64,000 nt of DNA from Hydrogenophaga palleronii NBRC 102513 (GTDB lineage Bacteria > Pseudomonadota > Gammaproteobacteria > Burkholderiales > Burkholderiaceae_C). The stretch lies in NCBI RefSeq assembly GCF_001571225.1, contig NZ_BCTJ01000005.1, positions 97,699 to 161,698 of the forward strand, read 5' to 3'. The notes beneath the pieces were generated by a model. That model made no database searches. It saw only the letters and a list, made by a program, of their open reading frames with translations, and was not told where the DNA came from. Below, piece by piece: positions 42,107 through 54,422 of this stretch (its first letter is position 1; each line of letters opens with the position of its first letter). A program made the position numbers and the translations under genes.

Positions 42107-44674
42107 ATGAGCAGCAAGCCCCAGATATGCGACAACCCCTGCGAGACCTGCGCCAAGCCAGGCCTGCCCATCCTGTTGACGCGGTATGCCTTGATGCCCA
42201 ACGATGTCCATGCGCCACGCCTCAGCGGCCCAATGGACTCGGCCGACCTCAAGGCAGTGCCCTTGGGCAGCACGGCCCACTACGGCCTGCGCCTGCTGCG
42301 CAGTGGGTACGTGTATGTCTTCGACGAGAAGCGCAACCACTGGGACGAGTACTTCGTCACCATCGATGGCTTCCTCAGCAAGTTGCCCCCGCGCATCCGC
42401 GCCCTCAAGGCGCAGCACAAACCTGTCACCGAGTTCCGCTGTGCGCGCAATGGGTCGGCACCGTTGGCCGGCCTCATCACGGTGCGCAACGCCAAGCACG
42501 CTGGCAACGTCTGGATTGCCTTCAGCGACGTGGAGTGGACCGATCGCATCTTCGCGCAACACCTGGACGCGGCACACCGCCATAGGAACATGAAATGTGT
42601 GAGCATCGGCGGCGGCAAGGTCTCGCCCCAGAAAGACACGGCGCCGCTTGAAGAAGTGGAACAACGCGTGCCCGAGTTCATGCTCGACAAAACCACGGCG
42701 CCGCCTCAGTTCGCCAAGTGGGGCGCGCACGCCTACAACACCCGACAGCACACGGCACCGGGCCTGCTGCAGGCGGTCGAACAGGTTCGCCCCGGTGGCG
42801 GCGCGGCCATCGTGGCGTTGCACGACCCCGTGGGACTGGCGATGGAAATCGCTTCGCTCATGGAAGTTCGCAAGGTCACCTTCATGAACCAGGAATCGGT
42901 GGTCAAACCCCGCTTCGCGGCCAGCAGCATTGCCACCCTGGAGTCTTCCCTGAAGGAACAGGCCAAGCTCGCTGAAATCCTGGCCGGCGAGGAACTCGCC
43001 CGGCGCGAAGAGGAAGGCCCCGGCGCCTGGAATCCAAACCCCGCGCTGTGGGGGACCGGCGGAGACCTCGCAACGGCCGAACGCTGGCGCACGCACACGC
43101 CGCAATCGCTGCAGAAGGTGGCCGATGCGAAATGGAACACCTACACCCACGACCGCACCGGCAAGCCCCGCTTCAACGCAGCGGCCAGCCAAGCCTGGCT
43201 GGAGAGCTACAACCAGAGCCTCAAACAATTCGACGCCGAGCAGATCGCGCCGCTGGCCCGCGCACACGTGGGCTGGATGCAGCACCAATGCATGGTCAAC
43301 CACTTAACTTGCAACTACGACACCATGGATCTCGACAGTGGCGCGGTCTACACCTCGACCGTCGCCCACATGATCCGGCACACCGCCGACAAGCAGCCGA
43401 GCTACGGCCTCTATGTGCAGTGGCTCAAGCAAGGCGAGACCGGCGCGGCAAACAACATCGTCATGCGCGCCCTGGGGTTCAACCAGGACAAGCTGCTCGA
43501 AGAAATCCAGAAGGCCGACACCGCGCCGCTCGATGGCCGCGCCTTCCCGTCCGACATGCTGGTGGACTTCTTCAAGGACGGCCTGGAGAAACTCCCCTCA
43601 GGCGGCCACGCCGCCATGGCCGATCTGCTGCAGAGCGTGGGCGGTGCGCTGTTCAAGAACATGGGCGAACTCGCCAAAGGTGGACCGGGCGCACGCGCCA
43701 TCGCCGCCGTGGCGGCGGTCTCGGGCCAACAGTTCACGCGGATTGAAGCCGTGGGCCATCGGGGCAAGTTCGTGCAGCACATGATGGCATCCATCATGCA
43801 GATCGATCCGGACATGAGGGTCTCATACAACGAACTGGGCAAAGCCGTGGCGGCGGAGATGAAGCTGCTGGAGGTGCAGGGCCTGCCCATGAACGGCACC
43901 GACAAGCGCCAGTGGCTGATGGTGCTGGACCGCTCTGCCGTGCGCGCGGCGACGGGCAGCCAGCTCACAGGCGACGCCCTGGCCGCCCAGCTGGCCAAGG
44001 CCCAGCGGCATGACATCGAGTTGCCACGCCTCAAGGCCAGTGCGTTCAGGGGAGGGGTGGCCAGCAAAGCGTTCGACGCCACAGGCAACGTGATGATCGG
44101 TCTCGTGCAGTGCTACAACTTCACCAAGTTGGTGAGCGACTACACGCAGGGCATGAGCCATGAGAAGAACGAGGCAGCGGCCAAGCTCGGGTTTGGCGCC
44201 ATGGCCATCGTCGGCAGCTTTGGCGAGGCCACTGGGCTGGCGCTGCAGAAGGTGCAAGAGGTCAAACTGCGCAATGCGCCGGGGCTGGCTCAGTCGGCGT
44301 GGCCGGAAGGGCTGTTGCGCTGGGGAAAGCGCGCGGGACTGGTTGCGGGCTTGGCAGTGGCAGGGGTGGATTTGATGAAGTGGAGATCAGAAGGTGCAAA
44401 AGGGGATGCCGGCCTTTCTCACGCTTACCTCGCGTCGGGCATTGTGGGCGGAGGCTTGGCAGTAGCCTTCTACTTCGCCAGCGCCTTAGGCCCCATCGGC
44501 TGGCTCTTTGTTGGTCTGGCCGTCATCGCTCTGCTAGCGATCACGTTCTGGATAGAGAAGAACAAAGACAACAAAGTGCACGAGTGGCTGATGCGCTCCC
44601 ACTTCGGCACGGGGGCTGAGAAGTACAAAACCCACACCGAAGAATCCGAACAACTCAAACTGGCGTTTGCCTGA
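42107..44674 (+). CDS. VasX-like T6SS effector
   Basis: 855 residues. The N-terminus resembles the VasX N-terminal (MIX-type) domain: Cys8, Cys12, Cys15, then KPGLPILLTRYALMP, GSTAHYGLRLLRSGYVYVF and WDEYFVTIDGFLSKLP. The middle is long, helical and Ala-rich; hydrophobic segments near residues 740-760 and 775-825 (SGIVGGGLAVAFYFASALG, GWLFVGLAVIALLAITFW) suit a membrane-inserting toxin. The family includes T6SS effectors of the BTH_I2691 type. GAGGAGG lies before the ATG. The DUF6708-like protein gene follows 9 bp later. Confidence 0.8.
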   Translation: MSSKPQICDNPCETCAKPGLPILLTRYALMPNDVHAPRLSGPMDSADLKAVPLGSTAHYGLRLLRSGYVYVFDEKRNHWDEYFVTIDGFLSKLPPRIRALKAQHKPVTEFRCARNGSAPLAGLITVRNAKHAGNVWIAFSDVEWTDRIFAQHLDAAHRHRNMKCVSIGGGKVSPQKDTAPLEEVEQRVPEFMLDKTTAPPQFAKWGAHAYNTRQHTAPGLLQAVEQVRPGGGAAIVALHDPVGLAMEIASLMEVRKVTFMNQESVVKPRFAASSIATLESSLKEQAKLAEILAGEELARREEEGPGAWNPNPALWGTGGDLATAERWRTHTPQSLQKVADAKWNTYTHDRTGKPRFNAAASQAWLESYNQSLKQFDAEQIAPLARAHVGWMQHQCMVNHLTCNYDTMDLDSGAVYTSTVAHMIRHTADKQPSYGLYVQWLKQGETGAANNIVMRALGFNQDKLLEEIQKADTAPLDGRAFPSDMLVDFFKDGLEKLPSGGHAAMADLLQSVGGALFKNMGELAKGGPGARAIAAVAAVSGQQFTRIEAVGHRGKFVQHMMASIMQIDPDMRVSYNELGKAVAAEMKLLEVQGLPMNGTDKRQWLMVLDRSAVRAATGSQLTGDALAAQLAKAQRHDIELPRLKASAFRGGVASKAFDATGNVMIGLVQCYNFTKLVSDYTQGMSHEKNEAAAKLGFGAMAIVGSFGEATGLALQKVQEVKLRNAPGLAQSAWPEGLLRWGKRAGLVAGLAVAGVDLMKWRSEGAKGDAGLSHAYLASGIVGGGLAVAFYFASALGPIGWLFVGLAVIALLAITFWIEKNKDNKVHEWLMRSHFGTGAEKYKTHTEESEQLKLAFA

Positions 44675-44683
44675 GGAACAAGC

Positions 44684-45610
44684 ATGTCCACACTTGATAT
44701 CACAGGCATGGCGTTCCCCTTCAAGGTGAACCGCCCGCTCAACGATCACGAGCAACAGCACCGCTTCAGCATCAAGACGCCGGCTGGCACAAAACCTCAC
44801 TATGTACTCTCGCTCATCAAACTCAACAACACCTTTGTGGAGTGTGTGGACAAGTGGTACGCCATGCGCGGGTATACGGCGATGGCAGGGGCAGCGTTCT
44901 TGGCGTTCTTCGGCACCATACTTGTCATGGGGGTCTCCGATTTATTGCAAGGGGAACCTTTTGACTACGTTCTTGCATTCCTGCTATTGATGGCAACCGC
45001 ACTGTTTTTCATTGCCATCTACATCTTCACCCGAGACGCCTTCACCTACACCCACTACCCCATCCGCTTCAACCGCAAGAACCGACAGGTCTACGTCTTC
45101 CGCCGCAATGGCACCGTGCTCAAGATCTGCTGGGACAACATCTACTGGACCATCTACGGCCATGGCGTCGGCACACACGATCTGTTTGTTGCCGGTCACG
45201 TGATGGACGAAGACAAGATCACCGTCAAGGAGACCTTTGGCCTGAGCGTGACGACCGCCGGAAAGCCGGGGGAAGAGAAATTGAAGAATCACTTCGAGTT
45301 CTTCCGCCGCTACATGGAAGAAGGTCCGGCCCAAGTGCTCGACGCCATCAAACCGGCACCGCTCATCATGCTGCCCGGCATCGACAAGGTACGCGAGAGC
45401 TGGGCGTTCGGCTGGGAGCGCCTGACACTGCACGAAAACGGCTCTTTGCTCGGCATGAGCCTGTATCAAGTGTTCGCGTTCCCGGAGAGCTTCTTCCGCT
45501 GGTTCGCCATGCAAACCAGCAAGATCCCGCAGTGGCCCCAATGGGTGGAAGACGAATGCGCCATCGAACCCAACGACATCTGGGTACGCGATGGTCCGCA
45601 TCGCGCTTGA
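44684..45610 (+). CDS. DUF6708-like membrane protein, probable immunity protein
   Basis: 308 residues. Two adjacent helices (about 66-84 and 92-112) are followed by a soluble domain with YPIRFNRKNRQVYVFRRNG and a late FFRWFAMQTSKIPQWPQWV. This matches the DUF6708 family, often next to VasX-like effectors. Nine bp after the effector stop. By position and membrane topology it would protect the inner membrane from the toxin; this is inference. Confidence 0.72.
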   Translation: MSTLDITGMAFPFKVNRPLNDHEQQHRFSIKTPAGTKPHYVLSLIKLNNTFVECVDKWYAMRGYTAMAGAAFLAFFGTILVMGVSDLLQGEPFDYVLAFLLLMATALFFIAIYIFTRDAFTYTHYPIRFNRKNRQVYVFRRNGTVLKICWDNIYWTIYGHGVGTHDLFVAGHVMDEDKITVKETFGLSVTTAGKPGEEKLKNHFEFFRRYMEEGPAQVLDAIKPAPLIMLPGIDKVRESWAFGWERLTLHENGSLLGMSLYQVFAFPESFFRWFAMQTSKIPQWPQWVEDECAIEPNDIWVRDGPHRA

Positions 45611-45738
45611 CCGCGCGTTTGGGCTGCACGTCGCGTCTGGCGATTGAATGAAATCGTGTCCTGCGCAGTTTCTGTGCGTCCCCTGAAAGCGAGGTCTCGC
45701 GTCAAGCCATGGGGCGAAATCTCCTTGGACTTTCGCTC

Positions 45739-48006
45739 CTAAGCCTTCAGAAACTCCGCACGCCCACCCAACCAGCGCGCGATGTGCTGCTCGGCCTGCG
45801 CCGGGTAGCGGGTCAGCATCAGCGGCGCGGCCTCGCGTGCCCAGTCGAGCAGGTGGCCGTCGGTGTCGAGGTCGGCAAAACGCAGCAGCGGCGCACCCGA
45901 CTGGCGCGCGCCCAGGAACTCGCCGGGGCCGCGGATTTCCAGGTCGCGGCGCGCGATCTCGAAGCCGTCGCTGGTGTCGGCCATGGCCTTGAGGCGCTCG
46001 CGTGCGGTTTCGCCGAGGCGGCCGTGGTCGGGCGGCGTGTACATCAGCACGCAGGCAGAGGCCGCCGCACCGCGCCCGACGCGCCCGCGCAGCTGATGCA
46101 GTTGCGAGAGGCCGAAGCGCTCGGCGTGTTCGATCACCATCAAGGAGGCATTGGGCACGTCCACCCCGACCTCGATCACGGTGGTGGACACCAGCACGCC
46201 CATCTGGCCGCCGGTGAACAACGACATCACCGCCTTCTTCTCCGCCACCGGCATGCGCGAGTGCAGCAGGCCGACGAGTACAGGAGCGCCCCCCTGCGCC
46301 GCAGGCGCGGCTTCCCCCCTCTCTGACGCGCCTTCGGCGCTGGGAGGGGGAACGCGCCCTTGGGCCGGCAGAGCCGGGCCCTCGGGGGCCTTGGACAGGG
46401 ACACGTCTTGCCGGAAAGGCATGGGGAGGCTGTTGAGCGCCTGCGTCAGTTCGGCGTGCGTGGCCGTGGCGTTGGAGAGGTCGAGCGCTTCGCTTTCTTC
46501 GATCAGCGGGCAGACCCAGTAGACCTGCCGGCCCTGCGCCACCTGGCCGCGGATGCGTTCGATCACCTCGGCGCGGCGGCTGTCGGCCACCACCTTGGTA
46601 ACGATGGGCGTGCGCCCGGGCGGCAGCTCGTCGATGGTGGACACATCCAGGTCGGCGTAATAGCTCATGGCGAGCGTGCGCGGGATCGGCGTGGCGGTCA
46701 TCATCAGCAGGTGCGGCTCCTGTTCGGTGCCGTCGGCGGCGATGCCGACCTTGCTGCGCAGCGCCAGCCGCTGCGCCACGCCGAAGCGGTGCTGCTCGTC
46801 GATGATGGCCAAGGCCAGGTTCTTGAACACCACCTGCTCCTGGATCACCGCGTGCGTGCCCACCACCAGCGCGGCCTCGCCGCTGGCGATGAGGGCCAGC
46901 ATCTCGGTGCGCTGCTTTTTCTTCTGGCTGCCGGTGAGCCAGGCCACACGTTTGCCCAGCGGCTTGAGCAAGGGTTCGAGCCAGCCGATGAGTTTGGCGA
47001 AATGCTGTTCGGCCAGGATTTCGGTCGGCGCCATCAGCGCGCATTGCCAGCCGGCGTCGATGGCGATGGCGGCGGCCAGCGCGGCCACCACCGTCTTGCC
47101 CGATCCCACATCGCCCTGCAGCAGCCGGTGCATCGGAATCTGGCGTTGCAGGTCGCGCGCGATTTCTTCGCCCACGCGGCGTTGTGCCCCCGTGAGCGAA
47201 AACGGCAGCGCGGCCAGCAGTTGTTCGTGCAGGCCACCCCGCGTGGCGCGCAGGGCCGGTGCGTGCAACGCGGCCCGCTCCTGCTGGGCGGTGAACTGCG
47301 AGAGTTGCTGCGCCAGCAGCTCCTCGGCCTTGAGGCGCTGCCAGGCCGGGTGACTGCGGTCCTCCAGCGCGTCGAGCGACACGTCCGCGCCCGGGTGGTG
47401 CAGGTATTGCAGAGCGTCGCGCAGCGACCAGGTGCCACGCAGCACGGCCTGCAGGCTGTCGAGCAGTGGGAGCGGCAGGGTCTCGCTCAGGTCGGCGCGT
47501 TTGACGCCGCTGGCCACCGCCTTGCGGATGTAGGCCTGCGGCAGTTGCGCGCTGGTGGGGTACACCGGCGTCAGCGCGTCGGGCAGTTCACCCCCGGCGG
47601 CCTGGAAGGCCGGGTGCACCATGGTCCAGCCCAGGAAGCCGCCGCGCAGCTCGCCGCGCGCGCGCACCCGCGCACCGAGCGCCAGGGTTTTCTGGTGCGC
47701 CGGGTAGAAGGTGAAGAAGCGCAGCGTGCAAGTGTCGGTGCCGTCGTCCAGCGTCACCAACAGCTGGCGGCGCGGGCGAAAGCTGATCTCGCTGCTGGTC
47801 ACCGTGCCCTCGATCTGCGCCAGCTGACCGTCGCGCGCGCCGCGCAACGTGACGATGCGGGTTTCGTCCTCGTAGCGCAGCGGCAGGTGCAGGGCGAGGT
47901 CGATGTCGCGCACCAGTCCGAGCTTGTGCAAGGCCTTTTGCGGGGCGGACAAGGGCTTGCGGGCGGGGGTGGCTTCGGGCATGGGACAATTCTGCCCGGT
48001 TCTCAT
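45739..48006 (-). CDS. recG: ATP-dependent DNA helicase RecG with an internal repeat insertion
   Basis: 755 residues. The wedge OB domain is N-terminal. Helicase motifs: GDVGSGKT (I), [10 protein letters not shown] (Ia), DEQH (II), [11 protein letters not shown] (III), [13 protein letters not shown] (V), [12 protein letters not shown] (VI). RecG remodels stalled replication forks. Between the ALNSLPMPF segment and VGLLHSRM a roughly 40-residue low-complexity insert ([17 protein letters not shown] and on) is absent from E. coli RecG and is encoded by GC-rich palindromic DNA. The start at 48006 is supported by [13 protein letters not shown] at 47982 is the alternative. Confidence 0.95.
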   Translation of the reverse strand: MRTGQNCPMPEATPARKPLSAPQKALHKLGLVRDIDLALHLPLRYEDETRIVTLRGARDGQLAQIEGTVTSSEISFRPRRQLLVTLDDGTDTCTLRFFTFYPAHQKTLALGARVRARGELRGGFLGWTMVHPAFQAAGGELPDALTPVYPTSAQLPQAYIRKAVASGVKRADLSETLPLPLLDSLQAVLRGTWSLRDALQYLHHPGADVSLDALEDRSHPAWQRLKAEELLAQQLSQFTAQQERAALHAPALRATRGGLHEQLLAALPFSLTGAQRRVGEEIARDLQRQIPMHRLLQGDVGSGKTVVAALAAAIAIDAGWQCALMAPTEILAEQHFAKLIGWLEPLLKPLGKRVAWLTGSQKKKQRTEMLALIASGEAALVVGTHAVIQEQVVFKNLALAIIDEQHRFGVAQRLALRSKVGIAADGTEQEPHLLMMTATPIPRTLAMSYYADLDVSTIDELPPGRTPIVTKVVADSRRAEVIERIRGQVAQGRQVYWVCPLIEESEALDLSNATATHAELTQALNSLPMPFRQDVSLSKAPEGPALPAQGRVPPPSAEGASERGEAAPAAQGGAPVLVGLLHSRMPVAEKKAVMSLFTGGQMGVLVSTTVIEVGVDVPNASLMVIEHAERFGLSQLHQLRGRVGRGAAASACVLMYTPPDHGRLGETARERLKAMADTSDGFEIARRDLEIRGPGEFLGARQSGAPLLRFADLDTDGHLLDWAREAAPLMLTRYPAQAEQHIARWLGGRAEFLKA
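46282..46395. repeat. GC-rich palindromic repeat inside recG
   Basis: The + strand shows GCGCCGCAGGCGC, CGCCTTCGGCG, runs of C and G, and GGGCCGGCAGAGCC, a composition like the intergenic repeats. It lies in frame and encodes the Pro/Ala/Gly insert of RecG. Confidence 0.7.
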
Positions 48007-48057
48007 CCGTCCCCTCCCCCTTCACTTGGCACGGGCCTTGTTCGGCCCTCAAGCAGC

Positions 48058-49167
48058 ATGACCGTCTCTTCTGCCCCCGACACCGTTGCGCACGTCTTCA
48101 CCGTCGCCGACTTCGATTTCCACCTGCCTCCCGAGCTGATCGCCCAGCACCCCGCAGCGGAGCGCAGCGCCTCGCGCCTGCTCGACGGCCGTGCCGATGC
48201 CCCGGTGGACCGCGTGTTTCGCGAACTGCCGGCGCTGCTGAAGGATGGCGATCTGCTGGTGTTCAACGACACGCAAGTGGTGAAAGCTCGCCTGTTCGGC
48301 CAGAAGGCCAGCGGCGGTCAGCTGGAGATGCTGATCGAGCGCGTGCTGCTGCCGCACGAGGCCAGCGACGGCACGGCGCACGAGGTGGTGGCCCACCTGC
48401 GCGTGAGCAAGAAGCCGCAACCCGGTGGCCGCCTGCACATGGCCGGTGGCCTGGGGCGCGGCGGTTTTGATGCCGTGTACCTCGGCCGCTGGCCGGACGA
48501 ACAAGGCCAGCTGTTCCGCTTCCGCCTGCACGGCCCGGCGGACGAAACGCCTTACGAGCTGATGGCGCGCCACGGCCACGTGCCGCTGCCGCCCTACATC
48601 GACCACGGTGACGACGCCGACGACGAGCGCCGCTACCAGACCGTGTTCGCGCGCGTGCCCGGCGCCGTGGCCGCGCCCACGGCCGCCTTGCACTTCGACG
48701 AAACCGTGCTGGCCGAGCTGGCCACGCGCGGTGTGCGCCGCGCCAGCGTCACGCTGCACGTGGGCGCCGGCACCTTCGCGCCCATGAAGGCCGGGCGCAT
48801 TGAAGACCACGTGATGCACCACGAGCGCTACGCCATCCCGTCCGAGACGGTGCAGGCCATCGCCGACTGCCGCGCGCGCGGCGGGCGCGTGGTGGCGGTG
48901 GGCACGACCACCGTGCGCACGCTGGAGAGCTGGGCGCGCTCGGGCGAGGCACAGGGCGACACCAACATCTTCATCACGCCCGGCTTCGGTTTCCGCGTGG
49001 TGGACCTGATGGTCACCAACTTCCACCTGCCGCAGTCCACCCTGATGATGCTGGTGAGTGCCTTCGCGGGTTACGAGCACATCCGCGCGCTCTACGCCCA
49101 CGCCATCGAAGAACGCTACCGCTTCTTCAGCTATGGCGACGCCATGTTGCTGCAACGCACGCCCTGA
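48058..49167 (+). CDS. queA: S-adenosylmethionine:tRNA ribosyltransferase-isomerase
   Basis: 369 residues. The family core is [20 protein letters not shown] at the start, [43 protein letters not shown] and [20 protein letters not shown]. It makes epoxyqueuosine by transferring the ribosyl group of SAM to preQ1 in tRNA. It is divergent from recG across 51 bp. tgt is two genes downstream. Confidence 0.97.
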   Translation: MTVSSAPDTVAHVFTVADFDFHLPPELIAQHPAAERSASRLLDGRADAPVDRVFRELPALLKDGDLLVFNDTQVVKARLFGQKASGGQLEMLIERVLLPHEASDGTAHEVVAHLRVSKKPQPGGRLHMAGGLGRGGFDAVYLGRWPDEQGQLFRFRLHGPADETPYELMARHGHVPLPPYIDHGDDADDERRYQTVFARVPGAVAAPTAALHFDETVLAELATRGVRRASVTLHVGAGTFAPMKAGRIEDHVMHHERYAIPSETVQAIADCRARGGRVVAVGTTTVRTLESWARSGEAQGDTNIFITPGFGFRVVDLMVTNFHLPQSTLMMLVSAFAGYEHIRALYAHAIEERYRFFSYGDAMLLQRTP

Positions 49168-49181
49168 GGAGCCGACCCACC

Positions 49182-51670
<2,489 letters not shown>

Positions 51671-51693
51671 GCCTGCCGCGTTGGCGGCGCTGG

Positions 51694-53247
51694 TTAGACC
51701 ACGGAGGCCGACACGCCGTCGTTGGGCACGTGGGCAAACACGTCGTCCGGCGCAGCCGTGACGATGGAACGCAAGGCCGGCTCGGCGGCGCGCAGTGCCG
51801 TGGCGTCGGGGCGGGGCCGGCGCAGCACGGCATCCGCCTCGAAGGCCTGTTCCATCGCGCGGGCCGCGGCCAGCAGGCGGCGGTCGGCGCGGAACGGGCC
51901 CACCACCTGCAAGCCAAACGGCATCCCCTGCGCATCGCTGCCACACGGCAGTGAAATGGCCGGGTGCGTGGTCAGCGTGACCACGTAGGTCAAGGCGAGC
52001 CAGCGGTAGTAGTTTTCCTGCTGGCGCCCGTCGATCACGTCGACATGGGGCTTGGTCCAGGCGAACGGCGACACCGGAGTGGTGGGCGACAACACCAGGT
52101 CGTAACCCTCGAACACCGGTTGAAAGCGGCCCACGATGCGGGTCTGCTCCGACTGCGCCCACGCGCTGTCGAGCAGGCTCATGCGGGTGCCCATTTCGTA
52201 GTTGGCACGCGGGTTGGGGCCCAGGCTTTCGGGGTCGCGCTCGTAGGTGGCGCGCATGCCGGCCACGAAGGCCTCGGCGCGCAGCACGTCGAAACAGCGG
52301 TGCACGTCACCCAGATCGAAGCGCACCTCTTCGCACACCGCGAACAGGGGCTTCATGGCCGCGATCTTTGCGCGGAAGGCTGCGCGGATCACCGGGTCCA
52401 CGTCACAGGCGCCGAAGTCTTCCGTGTAGGCCACGCGCAAGCGCGAGAGGTCACACGTTCCCGGGTCCAGGAAGGACAGCGGGTCCAGCGGATGGCTCAG
52501 CGGATCGCCCGGGTGCATGCCGGCGGAAGCGGCCATCTGCAGGCAGGCGTCTTCCACGCTGCGGCCCATGGGGCCGACCACCGAGATCGGCGACCAGCCG
52601 AGTGACTTGCGCACGCTGGGAATCACGCCGGGCGAAGGCCGGAACCCCACCACGCCGCAACAGGCGGCTGGAATGCGCAGCGAGCCCCCGGTGTCCGAGC
52701 CGGTGCACACCGGCAACATGTCCAGCGCCAGCGCAGCGGCCGAGCCGCCCGAGGAACCACCGGCATTCAGGTTGGGATTGAACGGGTTGCCGGTGGCACC
52801 CCAGACCGGGTTGCGGCTGTTGGCGCCCGCGCCCATCTCGGGCACGTTGGTCTTGCCGACCACGATGCCACCGGCGTTGCGCAAGCGCGCCACCAGCTCG
52901 ATGTCTCGGGACGGCACATGGTTGCGGAACGGTGGCGAACCCGAGGTGGAGAGCAGCCCGGCGGTGGGCTCCAGGTCCTTCACCCCCATCGGCAAACCGT
53001 GCAGCAGGCCCAGGGCGTCACCGCGCATCACCGCCTGCTCGGCGGCGCGCGCTTCGTCGCGTGCCCGCTCGAAGCAGGTGGCCGTGACGGCATTGACGAA
53101 AGGGTTGACGGCTTCGATGCGCGCGATGCTGGCATCGAGCAGCTCGACCGGCGACAACTGCCGGGCGCCGATCAGGCGTCTCAGCTCGACGGCCGAGTTT
53201 TCCAGCAATGCGGATGAGGACGGGGGCGGGGACTTCGTGTGTGACAT
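51694..53247 (-). CDS. Amidase-signature amidase
   Basis: 517 residues. The amidase signature is intact: GVKDLEPTAGLLSTSGS (catalytic Lys), LNAGGSSGGSAAALALDMLP (first Ser) and GSDTGGSLRIPAACCGVVGF (second Ser). The Ser-cisSer-Lys triad hydrolyses amides. It is 27 bp after the Bug receptor gene and probably cotranscribed, suggesting uptake and hydrolysis of one compound. Start at 53247 (MSHTKS); an ATG at 53256 is close. Confidence 0.92.
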   Translation of the reverse strand: MSHTKSPPPSSSALLENSAVELRRLIGARQLSPVELLDASIARIEAVNPFVNAVTATCFERARDEARAAEQAVMRGDALGLLHGLPMGVKDLEPTAGLLSTSGSPPFRNHVPSRDIELVARLRNAGGIVVGKTNVPEMGAGANSRNPVWGATGNPFNPNLNAGGSSGGSAAALALDMLPVCTGSDTGGSLRIPAACCGVVGFRPSPGVIPSVRKSLGWSPISVVGPMGRSVEDACLQMAASAGMHPGDPLSHPLDPLSFLDPGTCDLSRLRVAYTEDFGACDVDPVIRAAFRAKIAAMKPLFAVCEEVRFDLGDVHRCFDVLRAEAFVAGMRATYERDPESLGPNPRANYEMGTRMSLLDSAWAQSEQTRIVGRFQPVFEGYDLVLSPTTPVSPFAWTKPHVDVIDGRQQENYYRWLALTYVVTLTTHPAISLPCGSDAQGMPFGLQVVGPFRADRRLLAAARAMEQAFEADAVLRRPRPDATALRAAEPALRSIVTAAPDDVFAHVPNDGVSASVV

Positions 53248-53274
53248 GGGAAGCAAATGCGTCTGCAGCGGGGC

Positions 53275-54312
53275 TCAATCGGCCTGGATGTTGGCCCGGC
53301 GTGCGATGTCTCGCATCAGGGGCAGCTCTCTCTCGATCTGCGAAATGGCGGCGGCACGGTTGATCGGGGAGGGCTCCACGCCCTGGTCCAGCATCGACTT
53401 CTTGAACGCCGGATCGATGCTCACCGCGGTGAGTGCTTTTTCCAGCTTGTCCATCACCGCGGGCGGCGCGCCCTTGGGGGCGACCAGCAAGATCCAGGTG
53501 TCGGCGTTCACCTCCTTGTAGCCGGCCTCGGCAAAGGTGGGCACGTCGGGCAACTGGGACGAGCGCGTGGCGGTGGTGACGGCGATGGCCTTGACCTTGC
53601 CGGCCTTGACCTGCGGGATGGCGGCGGTGACGGTATCGACCGAGAACGGCACCTGGCCGCCCATGAGGTCCGTCATGGCCGGCGCGCTGCCTTTGTAGGG
53701 CACGTGCATCAGCTGTGCGCCGATCGCCTGCAGGATGATCTCGGCGGTGAAGTGCGAGGTCGTGCCGGCGCCGAAGGAGGCGTACGAATACTTCTGGGGC
53801 GCGGCTTTCACCGCCGCCACGAATTCCTTCACGTTGTTGACCGGCACGTCCTTGTTGGCCAGCAGGATCAACGCGATGCGGCCGACGATGCCGATGGGAT
53901 CAAAGCTCTTGACCGGGTCATAAGGCAGGTTCGGGCGGATGGCCGGGTTCACGGTGAAGGTGGAACCCGAGCTCAACAGCAGCGTGTAGCCGTCTGCCGG
54001 CGCCTTGGCCACCACACCGGCGCCCACCACGGTGCCGGCACCCGCGCGGTTGTCCACCACCACGGGTTGCCCCAGCTTTTCCGACAGGCCCTTGGCCACC
54101 AGGCGGCCGGCGGTGTCGGCGCTGCCGCCGGGCGGGAACGGGATCACCAGCGTGATCGGGCGGTTGGGGTAGTCGCCGGCCCCCTGTGCCCATGCGGGCG
54201 CAAAGCCGAGCGCAGCAGTCAGCGTGGCGGCCGTCAGCAGCAGGGCGCCAGCGCGGCGGCGAGTGGGTGAAAAAATCGTGGTGGTCATATCGGTCGAGGT
54301 CCTGTCAGGCAT
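53275..54312 (-). CDS. Bug-family tripartite-tricarboxylate receptor
   Basis: 345 residues. A signal peptide ends near GFAPAWA. Typical Bug motifs: YPNRPITLVIPFPPGGSADT, VVVDNRAGAGTVVGAGVVAK and ADGYTLLLSSGSTF. These periplasmic proteins bind organic anions or amides. GGAG precedes the ATG at 54312; MTTTIF at 54288 is the alternative. It is the first gene of the receptor-amidase operon, divergent from a LysR gene. Confidence 0.92.
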   Translation of the reverse strand: MPDRTSTDMTTTIFSPTRRRAGALLLTAATLTAALGFAPAWAQGAGDYPNRPITLVIPFPPGGSADTAGRLVAKGLSEKLGQPVVVDNRAGAGTVVGAGVVAKAPADGYTLLLSSGSTFTVNPAIRPNLPYDPVKSFDPIGIVGRIALILLANKDVPVNNVKEFVAAVKAAPQKYSYASFGAGTTSHFTAEIILQAIGAQLMHVPYKGSAPAMTDLMGGQVPFSVDTVTAAIPQVKAGKVKAIAVTTATRSSQLPDVPTFAEAGYKEVNADTWILLVAPKGAPPAVMDKLEKALTAVSIDPAFKKSMLDQGVEPSPINRAAAISQIERELPLMRDIARRANIQAD

Positions 54313-54388
54313 GCTTGTCTCCAATGTTGTCAGGCCATCGTAGGAACAGATCTGCCGTGCAGCAATAGCAAACTTCAGAACTCTTCTT

Positions 54389-54401
54389 TGCGATAAAGGC
54401 A
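54389..54401. promoter_or_regulatory. LysR T-N11-A site candidate
   Basis: TGCGATAAAGGCA, with arms TTGC/GCAA (54388-54402), fits a T-N11-A LysR site. It lies in the 110-bp region between the Bug gene and its divergent LysR gene. The dyad is short and could be chance. Confidence 0.4.
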
Positions 54402-54422
54402 ACGCTCGGGTAGCCTCGGGCC

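Noticed and set aside
44984..47044. 686-codon minus-strand frame overlapping recG
   Set aside because: Runs out of frame through recG and antisense through the DUF6708-like gene; low-complexity Arg/Ala content typical of shadows.
46360..48057. Long plus-strand frame ahead of queA
   Set aside because: Antisense of recG; queA has a family start at 48058.
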